Shown here: positions 1-8,917 of the stretch, in pieces
Layout: each line of letters begins with the position of its first letter
How positions within the stretch are numbered: the stretch's first letter is position 1
Origin: Kordia periserrulae
GTDB lineage: Bacteria > Bacteroidota > Bacteroidia > Flavobacteriales > Flavobacteriaceae
Assembly (NCBI RefSeq): GCF_003054265.1
Contig: NZ_QBKT01000002.1
Span: forward strand, 372,001 to 436,000
Reading direction: 5' to 3'
DNA length: 64,000 nt
Translations under genes and position numbers: made by a program
The notes under the pieces: generated by a model
The model's database searches: none
What the model was told of the DNA's origin: nothing
The model's input: only the letters and a program-made list of their open reading frames with translations

Positions 1-964
1 GACTTCTCGTATTTCCACGCTCAATACGTGTATTGTTGTTATTGTTGCTACGAACGCCACCTAATTGTACATTATCTCGTGTGTTTCTAGTGTTTCCACG
101 AACAGTTCCACGTGTATTTCCATTTCTTGTTGTTGCCGAACGTGTGTTTTCTGCTCTTGTTCCACGAGTTGTAGCCTGACGTGTATTACGAGTATTACTG
201 TTGGTACGTGTTACCGTTCTACGTGTGTTGTAAATAGCAGCATCATTTCTACGGGTAACTCTGCGGTCGTTTCTATAAATATCTCTTCTATTCGTATTGA
301 TACGCGCTGCACTATGATAGATGTGTCCAATACGCGCTCTTGCATATCTGAATCTGAAATTGTTTCTATATGGCGAACAGAATGTGTAACGAATAGGTGT
401 ATAAAATCTTCTATATGGATTTACGCTTACTAGACAGAAATTTACTGTTGGTCTAAAGAATAAATCGTTATAAAATACTGGATATGTGTAATATCTGTTA
501 AAAGGATTGATAAAACCTCTCGTGTGGGTGAAACGTGCATACGAATCGTAGTATAAGAACAATCCACCAACTTGCACTAAGTTTCCAAATCCGTTGTAAT
601 TGAGGTTTACATTTCCAATTCGGAAGACGCGTCCGTAGTAATCATAAAAAATAGGCGTATTTTCTATTTGAATGATAGCACCGTAATCGTCATACTGAAT
701 GAATGGATTGTAATCAAATCCTGAGTTGAAGGTGATTTGCAATCCGCCCATATTCACATTGGCGTTAATGTTTGGATGTAATCGATTGATGAAAAAATCA
801 AACTCTCCGTCGTGATACACAGAAAACGTGATTCCATTTTCAACGAACGTTACCGCTCCGTTTATAAAGAATGCGTTGGTTGTGGTGGTATCCATCCGTT
901 TTGCTTCTGCGGTTGTCACCGTAAAGAAAAACAGCCCTGTTAAAGCAATGAGTATTTTTTTCAT
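1..964 (-). CDS. Secreted protein with Tyr/Gly/Arg repeats and an Arg/Asn/Thr-rich tail, partial
   Basis: The gene runs off the left edge: the reading frame is open from an ATG at 964 down to base 2, so about 321 residues are visible and the stop is missing. Residues 1-22 form a signal peptide (MKKILIALTGLFFFTVTTAEA). After a GEFDF motif come imperfect repeats of the type Y-D/N-x-x-G-R-V-x-R-I-G-N, then Tyr/Phe/Asn-rich sequence. The visible C-terminal part is low-complexity and built from GNTR, NTR and TTRG-like units, strongly basic. The gene at 1375-2049 has the same signal peptide style, GEFDF motif and GRVxRIGN repeats, so the two are tandem paralogues. Function is unknown; an extracellular or periplasmic structural role is only a guess. 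Confidence 0.7.
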   Translation of the reverse strand, partial: MKKILIALTGLFFFTVTTAEAKRMDTTTTNAFFINGAVTFVENGITFSVYHDGEFDFFINRLHPNINANVNMGGLQITFNSGFDYNPFIQYDDYGAIIQIENTPIFYDYYGRVFRIGNVNLNYNGFGNLVQVGGLFLYYDSYARFTHTRGFINPFNRYYTYPVFYNDLFFRPTVNFCLVSVNPYRRFYTPIRYTFCSPYRNNFRFRYARARIGHIYHSAARINTNRRDIYRNDRRVTRRNDAAIYNTRRTVTRTNSNTRNTRQATTRGTRAENTRSATTRNGNTRGTVRGNTRNTRDNVQLGGVRSNNNNNTRIERGNTRS

Positions 965-1275
965 AACATGCGTTTTTAATATTCTATTAATACTAACCAA
1001 ACAGCGTGCCAAAAACAGAAGTTTTCCAAAAACACCTTGATGACGAGTTTATTAACCGATGTAAAGTATGGTTTTTCCATACTGTAAAGTAGTTGCAAAT
1101 AATTATTTTAGACATCTAAATATAGTAGTGCTGTGACGCTTTTGGACCGACATAAAGAAAATTAGTTATAATCGTTTGATATGATAAATTTTGTAGTTTA
1201 GTTGGCTCTTTATGTCAAGAAAATGGCAAACAGCAAAGAAATAATTGGAGCGTTTTCTTTATACTATAACAAAGC

Positions 1276-1315
1276 AACCTCGTGAATCGTAACACAATTC
1301 ACGAGGTTTTGTTTT
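1276..1315 (+). terminator. Strong orphan plus-strand hairpin with T tail
   Basis: A perfect 12-bp stem (AACCTCGTGAAT at 1276-1287 with ATTCACGAGGTT at 1297-1308) encloses a 9-base loop and is followed by TTGTTTT. The T tail points to plus-strand termination, yet no plus-strand gene lies upstream. It may end a small RNA transcribed from about 1140, or be a second terminator for the minus-strand gene. Confidence 0.65.
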
Positions 1316-1333
1316 GGAGAATTTTTAGGCATT

Positions 1334-1359
1334 AAAAAATCCCGCATTTTGCGGGATTT
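1334..1359 (-). terminator. Terminator of the 1375-2049 gene
   Basis: A 10-bp stem (AAATCCCGCA at 1337-1346 with TGCGGGATTT at 1350-1359) and a 3-base loop lie 16 bases past the stop. On the minus strand a short T run follows. Confidence 0.8.
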
Positions 1360-1374
1360 AATATATAGATACGT

Positions 1375-2049
1375 TTATTTAACTCCTTTCTTTATTTTAG
1401 ACTTACCATTGTTATTTCTGTAGTAATACAAATCTTCATCATCCGCTGGAATATTGTGTCCGTGCTCAAAATCATCATCTATATGAACATTTCCGTGATC
1501 AATTCCACAACTTGCCATACCACATACACCACAATTTACGATTGGTTTTACAACTCCAGACTGTCTTACCAATCTTCCCCAACGGTTGTATTGCAATTGT
1601 AAACCTCCAATTTGCAGTAACTTTCCGTGTCTGTTGTGGTAGTTCATATAAATGGAGCCAATTCTTTTTACTCTACCAAAACGGTCATAATTGATAAATA
1701 AATTTCCAATTCTTCGAACTCTTCCATTGATATCATGTTCTACACGAACACCAATAGTTCTGGTATTGTAGCGAGTTGCATGAGTTCGTACTCTTGGCGC
1801 GCCAAAAGTAGTGTTTACAGTACTTCTTCGCGTTCTTCTGTAGTTGACAGGATGCGTGTTAAAATCGAATTCTCCATTTAGGAAAACGAAAAATTCTACA
1901 CCTCTCTCTACAAATTGAATTGGTTGTGCGTAAGGATAGCGATTGGTTAACCCGTTTTCGCTTCCGTGTACTTGGTCGCTCATTACATTTGCTTGTGTAG
2001 TTGTTACACTAAGTAACAATCCTACGAATAAAAGATAAAAGTTTTTCAT
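1375..2049 (-). CDS. Secreted repeat protein, paralogue of the gene at 1-964
   Basis: This 224-residue protein has a signal peptide (about residues 1-20, ending TTTQA). A GEFDF motif is followed at about residues 100-165 by four imperfect repeats of the form Y-x-x-x-G-R-V-x-R-I-G-N/S. The tail contains a short Cys cluster (CGVCGMASC), then His/Asp-rich sequence and a basic end (KSKIKKGVK). The N-terminal half matches the gene to its left in order of motifs. No catalytic motif is visible, and the repeats are only loosely like bacterial YD repeats. The terminator behind it suggests single-gene transcription. Function unknown; export to the periplasm or beyond is the safest statement. Confidence 0.75.
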   Translation of the reverse strand: MKNFYLLFVGLLLSVTTTQANVMSDQVHGSENGLTNRYPYAQPIQFVERGVEFFVFLNGEFDFNTHPVNYRRTRRSTVNTTFGAPRVRTHATRYNTRTIGVRVEHDINGRVRRIGNLFINYDRFGRVKRIGSIYMNYHNRHGKLLQIGGLQLQYNRWGRLVRQSGVVKPIVNCGVCGMASCGIDHGNVHIDDDFEHGHNIPADDEDLYYYRNNNGKSKIKKGVK

Positions 2050-2320
2050 AATCTGTACTTTTAGGGTTATGCCTACTCTTTAGCTTTTCGGCGTGCGCTA
2101 TTTGCTATAGATAAAACCAATTTCATGCCAAAAATGTAATGTTTTAATTTTCAGTAACTTAAACCATGTTAGATTGTGCTTTATTTTGAGTATTTTGGTA
2201 TCTTAATTTGCATTGTGTAACAAAATTTACTTTTAGGCTATTATGCATCTATTGATGATGTACTAGAAAATTGTAAATAGATTTTAGCATATTTGTACTA
2301 TCAAAGCAGCCAACAAAACT

Positions 2321-3436
2321 ATGTCCACCAAAAAGAAACACTGTTTAAATTGTAAATATCAATTGACGATTTATCATAAGTATTGTCCAAATTGCGGGCA
2401 AAAAGTAGATGATAAATTGAACATGCGCGTGTTGTTTCACAATACTGTGATGAACTATTTTTCGGTAGATGCACGTTTTTTTAGGAGTTTTATTCCCTTA
2501 TTGACACGACCAGGTTTTTTGGCGAAAAAGTTTGTTTCAGGAAAACGCTTGATGTATTTGCATCCTGCGCAATTTTATTTGTTTACGTCCATTGTTTTTT
2601 TCTTTATTTTTTCAATCTCAACCCAATCAGCGCGACAACAATTTGAATCAGGCTTGCGAAGTGCTTTTGGAAAAGAAAGTGTTTTGATTGCAGAAACAGC
2701 AAGAATACGAGATTCTCTAAAAAAAGAACTACAAAACAATTTGTTAGAAGCGGATGAAACCGATAGTATTGTTATTAAAAAAGTGACCACATTTTTAGAA
2801 GGAAACAAAAAGCCAAACGATAGTATCACTAAGGATTCTACACTAAAAAAGTCCATGAAATCATCAAAAAATTCAGGGATAAAAGGTGAATTTTTAGGAT
2901 TCAATTTTAATACTTCCAAACTTGATTCGCTATATGTAGCAGGTGCAAGTATGGATCAAAAATTAAAAGCAATAGGCTACAAAGAATCTGATGGTTGGTT
3001 TGGAAAGTTTATCGGAAAACAACTTATCAAACTCAGAGAAAAGCACGGTGACGGAATTTCGAAAGTATTTATGGACACCATTCCAATTTCCATGTTTTTC
3101 TTGATTCCGATTTTTGCGATGCTATTAAAATTATTCTATCGAAAACGCGGACGATTCGCGCATCACATGGTGTTTAGCTTTTACTATTTTGCTTTTATAT
3201 TTTTAGCATCGAGTATTATCATCTTGACAAATTTAATCATCGATATTCCCGATTGGATAGACATTACGCTGATACTTTCCATGCTCATTTATTTGTACAT
3301 TAGCTTGAAGCATTTTTACGAGCAAGGCTATTTCAAAACGTTTTTTAAGTCGTTTTTCCTCATCTTTATTTATTTGCTATTTGTAGTGCCGTTGTCGTTT
3401 GTAATACTTTCTGTAGTGACGTTTTTTGTGTATTGA
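2321..3436 (+). CDS. DUF3667 family membrane protein
   Basis: The protein has 371 residues. It opens with a zinc-ribbon pair (CLNC at about 8-11 and CPNC at about 22-25), followed by the DUF3667 signature around residues 40-85 (HNTVMNYFSVDARFFRS, then GKRLMYLHPAQFY). Hydrophobic segments occur at about 85-103, 248-268, 278-302, 305-325 and 340-367, so it is an inner-membrane protein with a charged loop (about 105-240) between the first segment and the rest. The role of the family is not known. It converges on uvrA with only 15 bases between the stops and no obvious hairpin there. Confidence 0.85.
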   Translation: MSTKKKHCLNCKYQLTIYHKYCPNCGQKVDDKLNMRVLFHNTVMNYFSVDARFFRSFIPLLTRPGFLAKKFVSGKRLMYLHPAQFYLFTSIVFFFIFSISTQSARQQFESGLRSAFGKESVLIAETARIRDSLKKELQNNLLEADETDSIVIKKVTTFLEGNKKPNDSITKDSTLKKSMKSSKNSGIKGEFLGFNFNTSKLDSLYVAGASMDQKLKAIGYKESDGWFGKFIGKQLIKLREKHGDGISKVFMDTIPISMFFLIPIFAMLLKLFYRKRGRFAHHMVFSFYYFAFIFLASSIIILTNLIIDIPDWIDITLILSMLIYLYISLKHFYEQGYFKTFFKSFFLIFIYLLFVVPLSFVILSVVTFFVY

Positions 3437-3451
3437 TGAAAGGAAAAAGGC

Positions 3452-6232
3452 TTACAGTTTCTCCTTTAAATACGCTCCTGTAAACGAATTTTTATTTTGT
3501 ACGATTTCTTCGGGTGTTCCTTCTGCAATTAAAGTTCCGCCGTTTTTTCCGCCTTCTGGACCTAAATCAATGATGAAATCGGCACATTTAATGAGTTCAA
3601 TATTGTGTTCTACCACAACGATGGAATGTCCTTTATCAATCAACGCGTCAAAAGAAGCGAGGAGTTTCTTGATATCGTGAAAATGCAATCCAGTAGTCGG
3701 TTCATCAAAAATAAACAATGCTTTTTCTTTGGTATTTCCTTTCACTAAAAACGACGCCAGCTTGATACGTTGTGCTTCACCGCCAGAAAGCGTTGAAGAG
3801 CTTTGTCCCAGCGTTACATAACCCAAACCAACATCTTGTAACGGTTTTAACTTACGGTAGATTTTCGTTTGTTCATGTTTGGTGAAAAATTCCATCGCAT
3901 CGTCAATCGTCATCGTGAGAATGTCGTCGATATTTTTATCTTCAAACGTGACTTCAAGCACTTCTTTTTTGAAGCGTTTTCCACCACAAGTTTCACATTC
4001 CAAATGCACATCTGCCATAAACTGCATTTCAATTGTTACTTGTCCTTCACCTTTGCAAGTTTCGCAACGTCCGCCGTCTACGTTAAAGGAAAAATGCTTG
4101 GTTTTGTAATTTCTAATTTTGGATAATTTCTGACTTGCAAACAAGGCTCTGATATCATCATAGGCTTTGATATACGTCACAGGATTGGAGCGTGAAGAAC
4201 GTCCAATCGGATTTTGATCAACAAATTCAATATGTTTTACAGTGCTATATTTCCCTTCCAATTTACTGAATTGACCAGGTTTTTCGCCATAACCGCCAGT
4301 TTCTTTTAGCATGGAAGGATATAAAATCTTTTTGACCAACGAGCTTTTTCCACTTCCAGAAACACCTGTAACAACCGTTAACATGTTTAGTGGAAAAGTC
4401 ACGTCAATATTTTTAAGATTGTTCTCGCGTGCGCCAACTACCTTTATGAAATGATTGGAAGTTCTACGTTTTTTAGGAACTTCAATTTTCATAGATTTGT
4501 TGAGGTATTTTGCAGTCAACGAATCTGCTTTGAGTATGCTCTTGTAATCACCAAAAGCGACCACATTTCCACCGTTTGTTCCTGCTTCTGGACCAATATC
4601 TATAATTTCGTCTGCGGCGTGCATGATGTCTTCGTCATGTTCAACCACAATAACGGTATTTCCTAAATCGCGCAAGGAAAGCAATACTTTTATCAAACGT
4701 TCACTATCTTTCGGATGCAGTCCAATACTAGGTTCGTCCAAAATATACATAGAACCCACCAAACTACTTCCCAACGAAGTCGCCAAGTTGATACGCTGCG
4801 ATTCTCCTCCAGAAAGTGAATTCGATTTACGATTGAGCGTCAAATAGTCCAATCCGACATTGGTTAGAAACTGCAAACGATTTTTGATTTCTTTCAATAA
4901 ACGTTTGGCAATTTGTGCATCGTTTTCGTTTAATTTTAATTCGTCAAAAAACACGACCAATTCCTTCAACGGTAATACGACCAAATCTGTAATGGTTTTT
5001 CCACCAATTTTCACATAATTCGCTTCTACGCGCAAGCGTTTTCCACCGCAAACCGTACATTTGGTTTTTCCACGATAACGAGAAAGCATCACACGATTTT
5101 GAATTTTATAGCTTTTCTCTTCCAAAAAGGCAAAAAATTGATGCAATCCTTCAAAATATTCGTTTCCATCCCAAACAAGTTGCTTTTGAGCGTCTGTCAA
5201 TTCAAACCAAGGCTTGTGAATCGGAAAATCGAATTTATAGGCATTGTTGACCAATTGATCTCTGTACCAACTCATGCTTTCGCCACGCCAAGGAAAAATA
5301 GCGTTTTCATACACAGAAAGTCCCGTATTAGGTATGACCAAATCTTCATCAATTCCAATCACATCGCCGTAGCCTTCACATTTTGGACAAGCGCCGTACG
5401 GATTGTTAAAACTGAATAGGTGAATATTCGGTTCGAGAAATTTCATGCCATCCAGTTCAAATTTATTGCTAAAATGAACGATTGTGTTATCGCTCAAGGT
5501 TTCAATATAGCATTCGCCTTTTCCTTCAAAAAAGGCAGTTTGTACCGCATCACCCAAACGATTGTAAAAATCTTCGTCGTGTGAAACCACGATTCGGTCA
5601 ATCACCAAAGCAAAATCGTCTGAAAAGTCTTCGTTAATTTCATCAATACGAATAATTTCATCATTTTTCTTGATACGCGCGTAGCCTTGCTGCGCCAATA
5701 CTTTTATGGTGTGAAATGCACTGCGATCCTCTGGAACTGTGACAGGCGCTAATAATAGTAACTTACTGCGTTCTTCAAACGTTTTTATATAATTGATGAC
5801 ATCGGTTACGGTATGTTTTTTGACTTCTTCGCCCGAAATAGGAGAGTAGGTTTTTCCTATGCGTGCAAATAGTAATTTTAAATAATCGTAGATTTCTGTA
5901 GTCGTTCCCACAGACGAGCGCGGATTGGTAGAGTTTACTTTTTGTTCAATCGCAATGGCAGGTGCAATCCCTTTAATATAATCGACTTTAGGCTTGTGCA
6001 ATCGTCCCAAAAACTGTCGCGCATACGACGATAGACTTTCTACATAACGTCGCTGTCCTTCCGCATATAAGGTATCAAAGGCTAAACTGGATTTTCCAGA
6101 ACCTGAAAGTCCTGTAATCACCACCAATTTATTTCGTGGAATGACTACGTCAATATTTTTAAGGTTGTGCAATTTTGCACCTTTGATAATAATATTTTCT
6201 TTCGGATTTACTGTAGCGATGTCTTGTGTCAT
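3452..6232 (-). CDS. uvrA: UvrABC excinuclease subunit A
   Basis: UvrA is the damage-sensing ATPase of nucleotide excision repair; it loads UvrB onto DNA lesions in the cytoplasm. The 926-residue length is close to the usual 940. Two ABC ATPase modules are complete: Walker A motifs GLSGSGKSS (about 41) and GVSGSGKSS (about 630), and signature motifs LSGGESQRI and LSGGEAQRI. Zinc-binding CxxC pairs appear as [16 protein letters not shown] and CETCKGEG. The N-terminal [16 protein letters not shown] segment is typical. A CAAAGATA box at 6249-6256 on the upstream side reads TATCTTTG on the gene's strand, matching the Bacteroidota -7 promoter element. Intact and ordinary. Confidence 0.98.
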   Translation of the reverse strand: MTQDIATVNPKENIIIKGAKLHNLKNIDVVIPRNKLVVITGLSGSGKSSLAFDTLYAEGQRRYVESLSSYARQFLGRLHKPKVDYIKGIAPAIAIEQKVNSTNPRSSVGTTTEIYDYLKLLFARIGKTYSPISGEEVKKHTVTDVINYIKTFEERSKLLLLAPVTVPEDRSAFHTIKVLAQQGYARIKKNDEIIRIDEINEDFSDDFALVIDRIVVSHDEDFYNRLGDAVQTAFFEGKGECYIETLSDNTIVHFSNKFELDGMKFLEPNIHLFSFNNPYGACPKCEGYGDVIGIDEDLVIPNTGLSVYENAIFPWRGESMSWYRDQLVNNAYKFDFPIHKPWFELTDAQKQLVWDGNEYFEGLHQFFAFLEEKSYKIQNRVMLSRYRGKTKCTVCGGKRLRVEANYVKIGGKTITDLVVLPLKELVVFFDELKLNENDAQIAKRLLKEIKNRLQFLTNVGLDYLTLNRKSNSLSGGESQRINLATSLGSSLVGSMYILDEPSIGLHPKDSERLIKVLLSLRDLGNTVIVVEHDEDIMHAADEIIDIGPEAGTNGGNVVAFGDYKSILKADSLTAKYLNKSMKIEVPKKRRTSNHFIKVVGARENNLKNIDVTFPLNMLTVVTGVSGSGKSSLVKKILYPSMLKETGGYGEKPGQFSKLEGKYSTVKHIEFVDQNPIGRSSRSNPVTYIKAYDDIRALFASQKLSKIRNYKTKHFSFNVDGGRCETCKGEGQVTIEMQFMADVHLECETCGGKRFKKEVLEVTFEDKNIDDILTMTIDDAMEFFTKHEQTKIYRKLKPLQDVGLGYVTLGQSSSTLSGGEAQRIKLASFLVKGNTKEKALFIFDEPTTGLHFHDIKKLLASFDALIDKGHSIVVVEHNIELIKCADFIIDLGPEGGKNGGTLIAEGTPEEIVQNKNSFTGAYLKEKL

Positions 6233-6542
6233 TGGGAAAAAATAAGTGCAAAGATACGGCTTTTACATCTCGTAATGAAATCATTTTACTGTAATGCATC
6301 TTCAATAAAAGTGTTTGTGTTTACGAAAAAAATAATGTCTTACAAACACACTTTCAGTATCATAAACACACGAAAAATGTTAAATTATTTGATTTTATTT
6401 GCTTTTTTTTAACGAATGTTGTTATATTTGGACATCATTAATCAAATTCTACAAAATAATCTGCGTATAGCATAAAAATACTTTTTTAAAAAATTCGTAA
6501 TAATTATCAGCCTCGATAATTCTAAAGTAAAAAAGTATTGCT
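6233..6542. promoter_or_regulatory. Divergent control region between uvrA and the sigma-factor gene
   Basis: For uvrA, TATCTTTG (minus strand, 6256-6249) fits the TAnnTTTG -7 element. For the sigma-factor gene, TTTG at 6398-6401 and TATATTTG at 6423-6430 are 21 bases apart and match the Bacteroidota -33/-7 pattern. That promoter would give the sigma gene an untranslated leader of about 105 bases. Confidence 0.6.
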
Positions 6543-7124
6543 ATGGAACAGAACCTGCAAGATTCAGTATTGGTATCTAATTACATCAGTGGCGACGAGT
6601 GCGCTTTGGGCGTGTTGATTGAGCGTCATAAACAGCGAATATATAGTTTTATATATTCTAAAGTGCTAGATAGAGATATTACAGAAGACATTTTTCAAGA
6701 TACCTTCATTAAAGTGATTCGAACTTTAAAAAAAGGAAATTACAATGAGGAAGGAAAGTTTCTTCCTTGGGTAATGCGTATTTCACACAATTTAGTGATT
6801 GATCATTTTAGAAAGAATAATAGAATGCCAAAGTATGATAATAGTGGCGATTTTAATATTTTTTCGGTGTTGAGCGATACGAATTTAAACGCGGAAAGTA
6901 AAATCATTAAAACACAGGTTGAAAGCGACGTACGACGCTTGGTAGACGAGCTTCCTGCTGACCAAAAAGAAGTGTTAATGATGCGAATGTATCAAGATTT
7001 GAGCTTTAAGGAAATCTCAGAGAAAACAGGCGTTAGCATCAATACTGCTCTGGGTAGAATGCGTTACGCGCTGATTAATTTGCGTAAGGTAATTGAAAAA
7101 CATAACATAGTTTTGACAAACTAA
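6543..7124 (+). CDS. ECF-type sigma-70 family RNA polymerase sigma factor
   Basis: The 193-residue protein directs RNA polymerase to a special promoter set. Region 2 covers about residues 20-95 (LIERHKQRIYSF, then DITEDIFQDTFIKV and the WVMRISHNLVIDHFR segment). Region 4 covers about 125-185 (LPADQKEVLMMRMYQDLSF, then a helix-turn-helix ISEKTGVSINTALGRMRYA). No anti-sigma factor of the FecR or zinc type follows. Instead a small basic protein gene starts 16 bases downstream and shares the terminator at 7330-7356, so the two form an operon. The regulon cannot be read from sequence. Confidence 0.93.
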   Translation: MEQNLQDSVLVSNYISGDECALGVLIERHKQRIYSFIYSKVLDRDITEDIFQDTFIKVIRTLKKGNYNEEGKFLPWVMRISHNLVIDHFRKNNRMPKYDNSGDFNIFSVLSDTNLNAESKIIKTQVESDVRRLVDELPADQKEVLMMRMYQDLSFKEISEKTGVSINTALGRMRYALINLRKVIEKHNIVLTN

Positions 7125-7140
7125 CACAATAAATTAAAAA

Positions 7141-7320
7141 ATGCTGCGTTGTTCTTTTAAATTTAAACGGCAACGTATGGCAAAAAATTACACTAAAAGT
7201 TCACCAGAAACCAAAAAAATGCTACCGAAAAAGGAAACAATTAGCTTTCTGTTGAACTATTCGAAAGCTTTAAGTGTTATTAATTACAAAAGGATGAAGT
7301 TTGAAACACTTCTCAACTAA
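7141..7320 (+). CDS. Small basic protein co-transcribed with the ECF sigma factor
   Basis: A 59-codon frame opens with ATG at 7141 and ends with TAA at 7318-7320. An alternative ATG at 7177 would give 47 residues starting MAKNYTKSSPETKKMLPKKE; that version looks more like a natural N-terminus, and I cannot decide between them. The C-terminal half (ISFLLNYSKALSVINYK) is likely helical. There is no membrane segment or signal peptide. It follows the sigma gene by 16 bases and precedes a strong terminator, so co-expression is likely. It might modulate the sigma factor, but that rests on position alone. Confidence 0.65.
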   Translation: MLRCSFKFKRQRMAKNYTKSSPETKKMLPKKETISFLLNYSKALSVINYKRMKFETLLN

Positions 7321-7329
7321 ACTTTGGAA

Positions 7330-7360
7330 AAAAGACTCGTTAGCTGCGAGTCTTTTTTAT
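7330..7360 (+). terminator. Terminator of the sigma-factor operon
   Basis: A 10-bp perfect stem (AAAAGACTCG at 7330-7339 with CGAGTCTTTT at 7347-7356), a 7-base loop and a T-rich tail lie 9 bases past the stop of the small gene. Confidence 0.9.
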
Positions 7361-7491
7361 TTTGCTTTGGTCGCTTTGCTCCATTCAAGGATTCAAAATT
7401 CAATGATTCCAGGTTTTTCTTCGCTTTGCTCATTTGTCAATTTATTTTTTCGCTATTGTTTAGTGGTTTATGAGTTTAAAAGTTTACGTTT

Positions 7492-7533
7492 CAAACAACA
7501 AACAACAAACAACAAACAACAAACAACAAACAA
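7492..7533. repeat. Heptanucleotide tandem array, six CAAACAA units
   Basis: Six perfect head-to-tail copies of CAAACAA lie 10 bases beyond the stop of the endonuclease III gene. The same heptamer occurs in degenerate form at 27556-27597. Confidence 0.9.
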
Positions 7534-7543
7534 CCAAAAAAAC

Positions 7544-8212
7544 CTATTTCCCTTTCTTCGCTTTCAATTTCAAATACTCATTAATCACCGATTTTCTTCC
7601 AATAGTTTTGGTGATGATATCTTTGTCCAAATCCCAACCGCGCGCTGGTGAGTATTCACGTCCGTACCAAATAATTTGTAAATGCAAATCGTTCCATTTT
7701 TCTTTGGGAAACAACCGTTTGGCATCTCTTTCCGTTTGAACGACATTTTTCCCATTGGATAAATTCCAACGATACATGAGTCTGTGAATGTGTGTATCTA
7801 CAGGAAATGCTGGAATTCCAAAGGCTTGACTGATAACAACACTCGCCGTTTTATGTCCGACCGCAGGTAATTCTTCCAATTCTTCTAAGGTTTTCGGTAC
7901 TTTTCCATCGTGTTTATCAATCAGAATTTGTGACAAACCGTAAATTCCTTTCGATTTCATTGGCGACAGGCCCACAGGTTTGATGATTTCTCTGATTTCT
8001 TCTACCGAAAGTTTGACCATGTCATAGGGATTATCAGCACGCTCAAAAAGTAATGGTGTGATTTGATTCACGCGAACATCCGTACTTTGTGCAGATAGCA
8101 ACACTGCGATTAACAGCGTGTACGGATCTGTATGGTCAAGTGGAACGGGAATTTCAGGATAGTATGTTTCTAAAGTATCAATAACAAACTGAACTTTTTC
8201 TTGTTTAGTCAT
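7544..8212 (-). CDS. nth: Endonuclease III-type DNA glycosylase/lyase without an iron-sulfur cluster
   Basis: This 222-residue base-excision repair enzyme removes oxidised pyrimidines and nicks abasic sites. The helix-hairpin-helix is LPAVGHKTA (115-123) with catalytic Lys121. The aspartate lies in PVDTHIHR (Asp139). Classical Nth carries a C-terminal Cys-X6-Cys-X2-Cys-X5-Cys cluster; here the corresponding stretch reads GREYSPARGWDLDKD and the whole protein contains no cysteine at all. On the gene's strand a TATTTTTG -7 box at 8237-8230 lies just upstream and overlaps the divergent bcp promoter region. Enzyme identity is sure; the exact substrate range is inferred. Confidence 0.93.
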   Translation of the reverse strand: MTKQEKVQFVIDTLETYYPEIPVPLDHTDPYTLLIAVLLSAQSTDVRVNQITPLLFERADNPYDMVKLSVEEIREIIKPVGLSPMKSKGIYGLSQILIDKHDGKVPKTLEELEELPAVGHKTASVVISQAFGIPAFPVDTHIHRLMYRWNLSNGKNVVQTERDAKRLFPKEKWNDLHLQIIWYGREYSPARGWDLDKDIITKTIGRKSVINEYLKLKAKKGK

Positions 8213-8219
8213 TTTTCAG

Positions 8220-8237
8220 TATTTTTGAACAAAAATA
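8220..8237. promoter_or_regulatory. Back-to-back -7 elements for bcp and nth
   Basis: TATTTTTG at 8220-8227 (plus strand, towards bcp) and CAAAAATA at 8230-8237 (TATTTTTG on the minus strand, towards nth) both match TAnnTTTG exactly. They are two bases apart in a 47-base gap. Confidence 0.6.
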
Positions 8238-8259
8238 AAATAATATTAAACGATACGCT

Positions 8260-8721
8260 ATGAATACGTTAAAAAGTGGAGACAAAGTACCTAATTTTAC
8301 AGTAAATGATCAAGATGGAAATCCGGTTTCCTTGTCGGATTATGCTGGGAAAAAATTAGTCGTGTTCTTTTATCCAAAAGCAAGTACGCCAGGTTGTACG
8401 GCAGAAGCTTGTAATTTGCGAGATAACTACGAAATTTTACACGAAAAAGGATACGAATTGTTAGGCGTAAGTGCCGATTCTGAAAAAAGACAAACCAATT
8501 TTAGAAATAAATACGATTTTCAATTTCCGCTATTAGCTGACGAAAACAGAGAAGTGATTGAAGCGTTTGGTGTTTGGGGCGAAAAGAAATTCATGGGAAA
8601 AATCTATGACGGAATTCACCGTAAAACCTTTTTAATCAATGAAGAAGGTGTGGTTGATCACGTAATTGACAAAGTAAAAACCAAAGATCACGCAGCGCAG
8701 ATTTTGGAGTTGGTTGGTTGA
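8260..8721 (+). CDS. bcp: Thioredoxin-dependent thiol peroxidase (peroxiredoxin Q/Bcp)
   Basis: This cytoplasmic peroxiredoxin of 153 residues reduces hydrogen peroxide and organic hydroperoxides with thioredoxin as donor. The active site STPGCTAEAC carries peroxidatic Cys46 and resolving Cys51, the atypical 2-Cys Bcp arrangement. FFYPKAS precedes it and the conserved WGEKKFMGK segment lies towards the C-terminus. It diverges from nth and ends before a hairpin at 8879-8908 and a structured repeat. Complete, of normal length. Confidence 0.97.
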   Translation: MNTLKSGDKVPNFTVNDQDGNPVSLSDYAGKKLVVFFYPKASTPGCTAEACNLRDNYEILHEKGYELLGVSADSEKRQTNFRNKYDFQFPLLADENREVIEAFGVWGEKKFMGKIYDGIHRKTFLINEEGVVDHVIDKVKTKDHAAQILELVG

Positions 8722-8759
8722 TTCGTCAATTTGAAAATTTCTTGATTACTAAATCGTCT

Positions 8760-8867
8760 GTTCGAGTGGCGAATCTCTGATTCGTTGTATCGAGAACTGC
8801 TTGGTGACTTTTTGTTTCTTAGTACTTCTCGATACTAAATTTCTGCGAAATTTCACTCGAAGTGACG
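8760..8867. repeat. Dispersed hairpin repeat, two facing units (copy A)
   Basis: The left unit (8760-8797) has an outer GTTC/GAAC stem, constant GAGTG and TGTATC segments, and an inner hairpin CGAATC-TCT-GATTCG. The right unit (8821-8867) is in the opposite orientation with outer ACTTC/GAAGT and inner AAATTTC-TGC-GAAATTT. The 47 bases of the right unit are identical to 34717-34763. Confidence 0.8.
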
Positions 8868-8878
8868 TTCAGAAATAG

Positions 8879-8917
8879 AAACAGATTTTATAGAAAAATA
8901 AAGTCTGTTTTTTATTT
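8879..8917 (+). terminator. Terminator after bcp and its downstream repeat
   Basis: AAACAGA and TCTGTTT pair around an AT-rich interior and are followed by TTTATTTT. It also overlaps the stop of the convergent gene at 8912. Confidence 0.55.

Larger units (their letters stand above)
965..1374. other. Intergenic region with two hairpins
   Basis: This gap separates the two tandem paralogues. It holds the terminator of the right-hand gene (1337-1359) and a second, stronger hairpin (1276-1308) whose T-rich tail lies on the plus strand. No gene of convincing length lies here. The only plus-strand frame near the second hairpin, 1223-1285, would encode 20 residues and has no support. Confidence 0.6.

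Noticed and set aside
65-433. Plus-strand frame rich in Ser/Cys/Thr
   Set aside because: It is the reverse image of the low-complexity GNTR-rich tail of the minus-strand gene; composition is not that of a normal protein.
1223-1285. 20-residue frame before the orphan hairpin
   Set aside because: Too short, its end overlaps the hairpin stem, and no start signal is evident.
7492-7533. CRISPR-like repeats
   Set aside because: Units are 7 bases long and directly adjacent, without spacers.
8758-8776. T-loop-like GTTCGAGTGGCGAATC, suggesting a tRNA
   Set aside because: No acceptor or anticodon arms fit around it, and the same GAGTG segment recurs in the hairpin repeat family.
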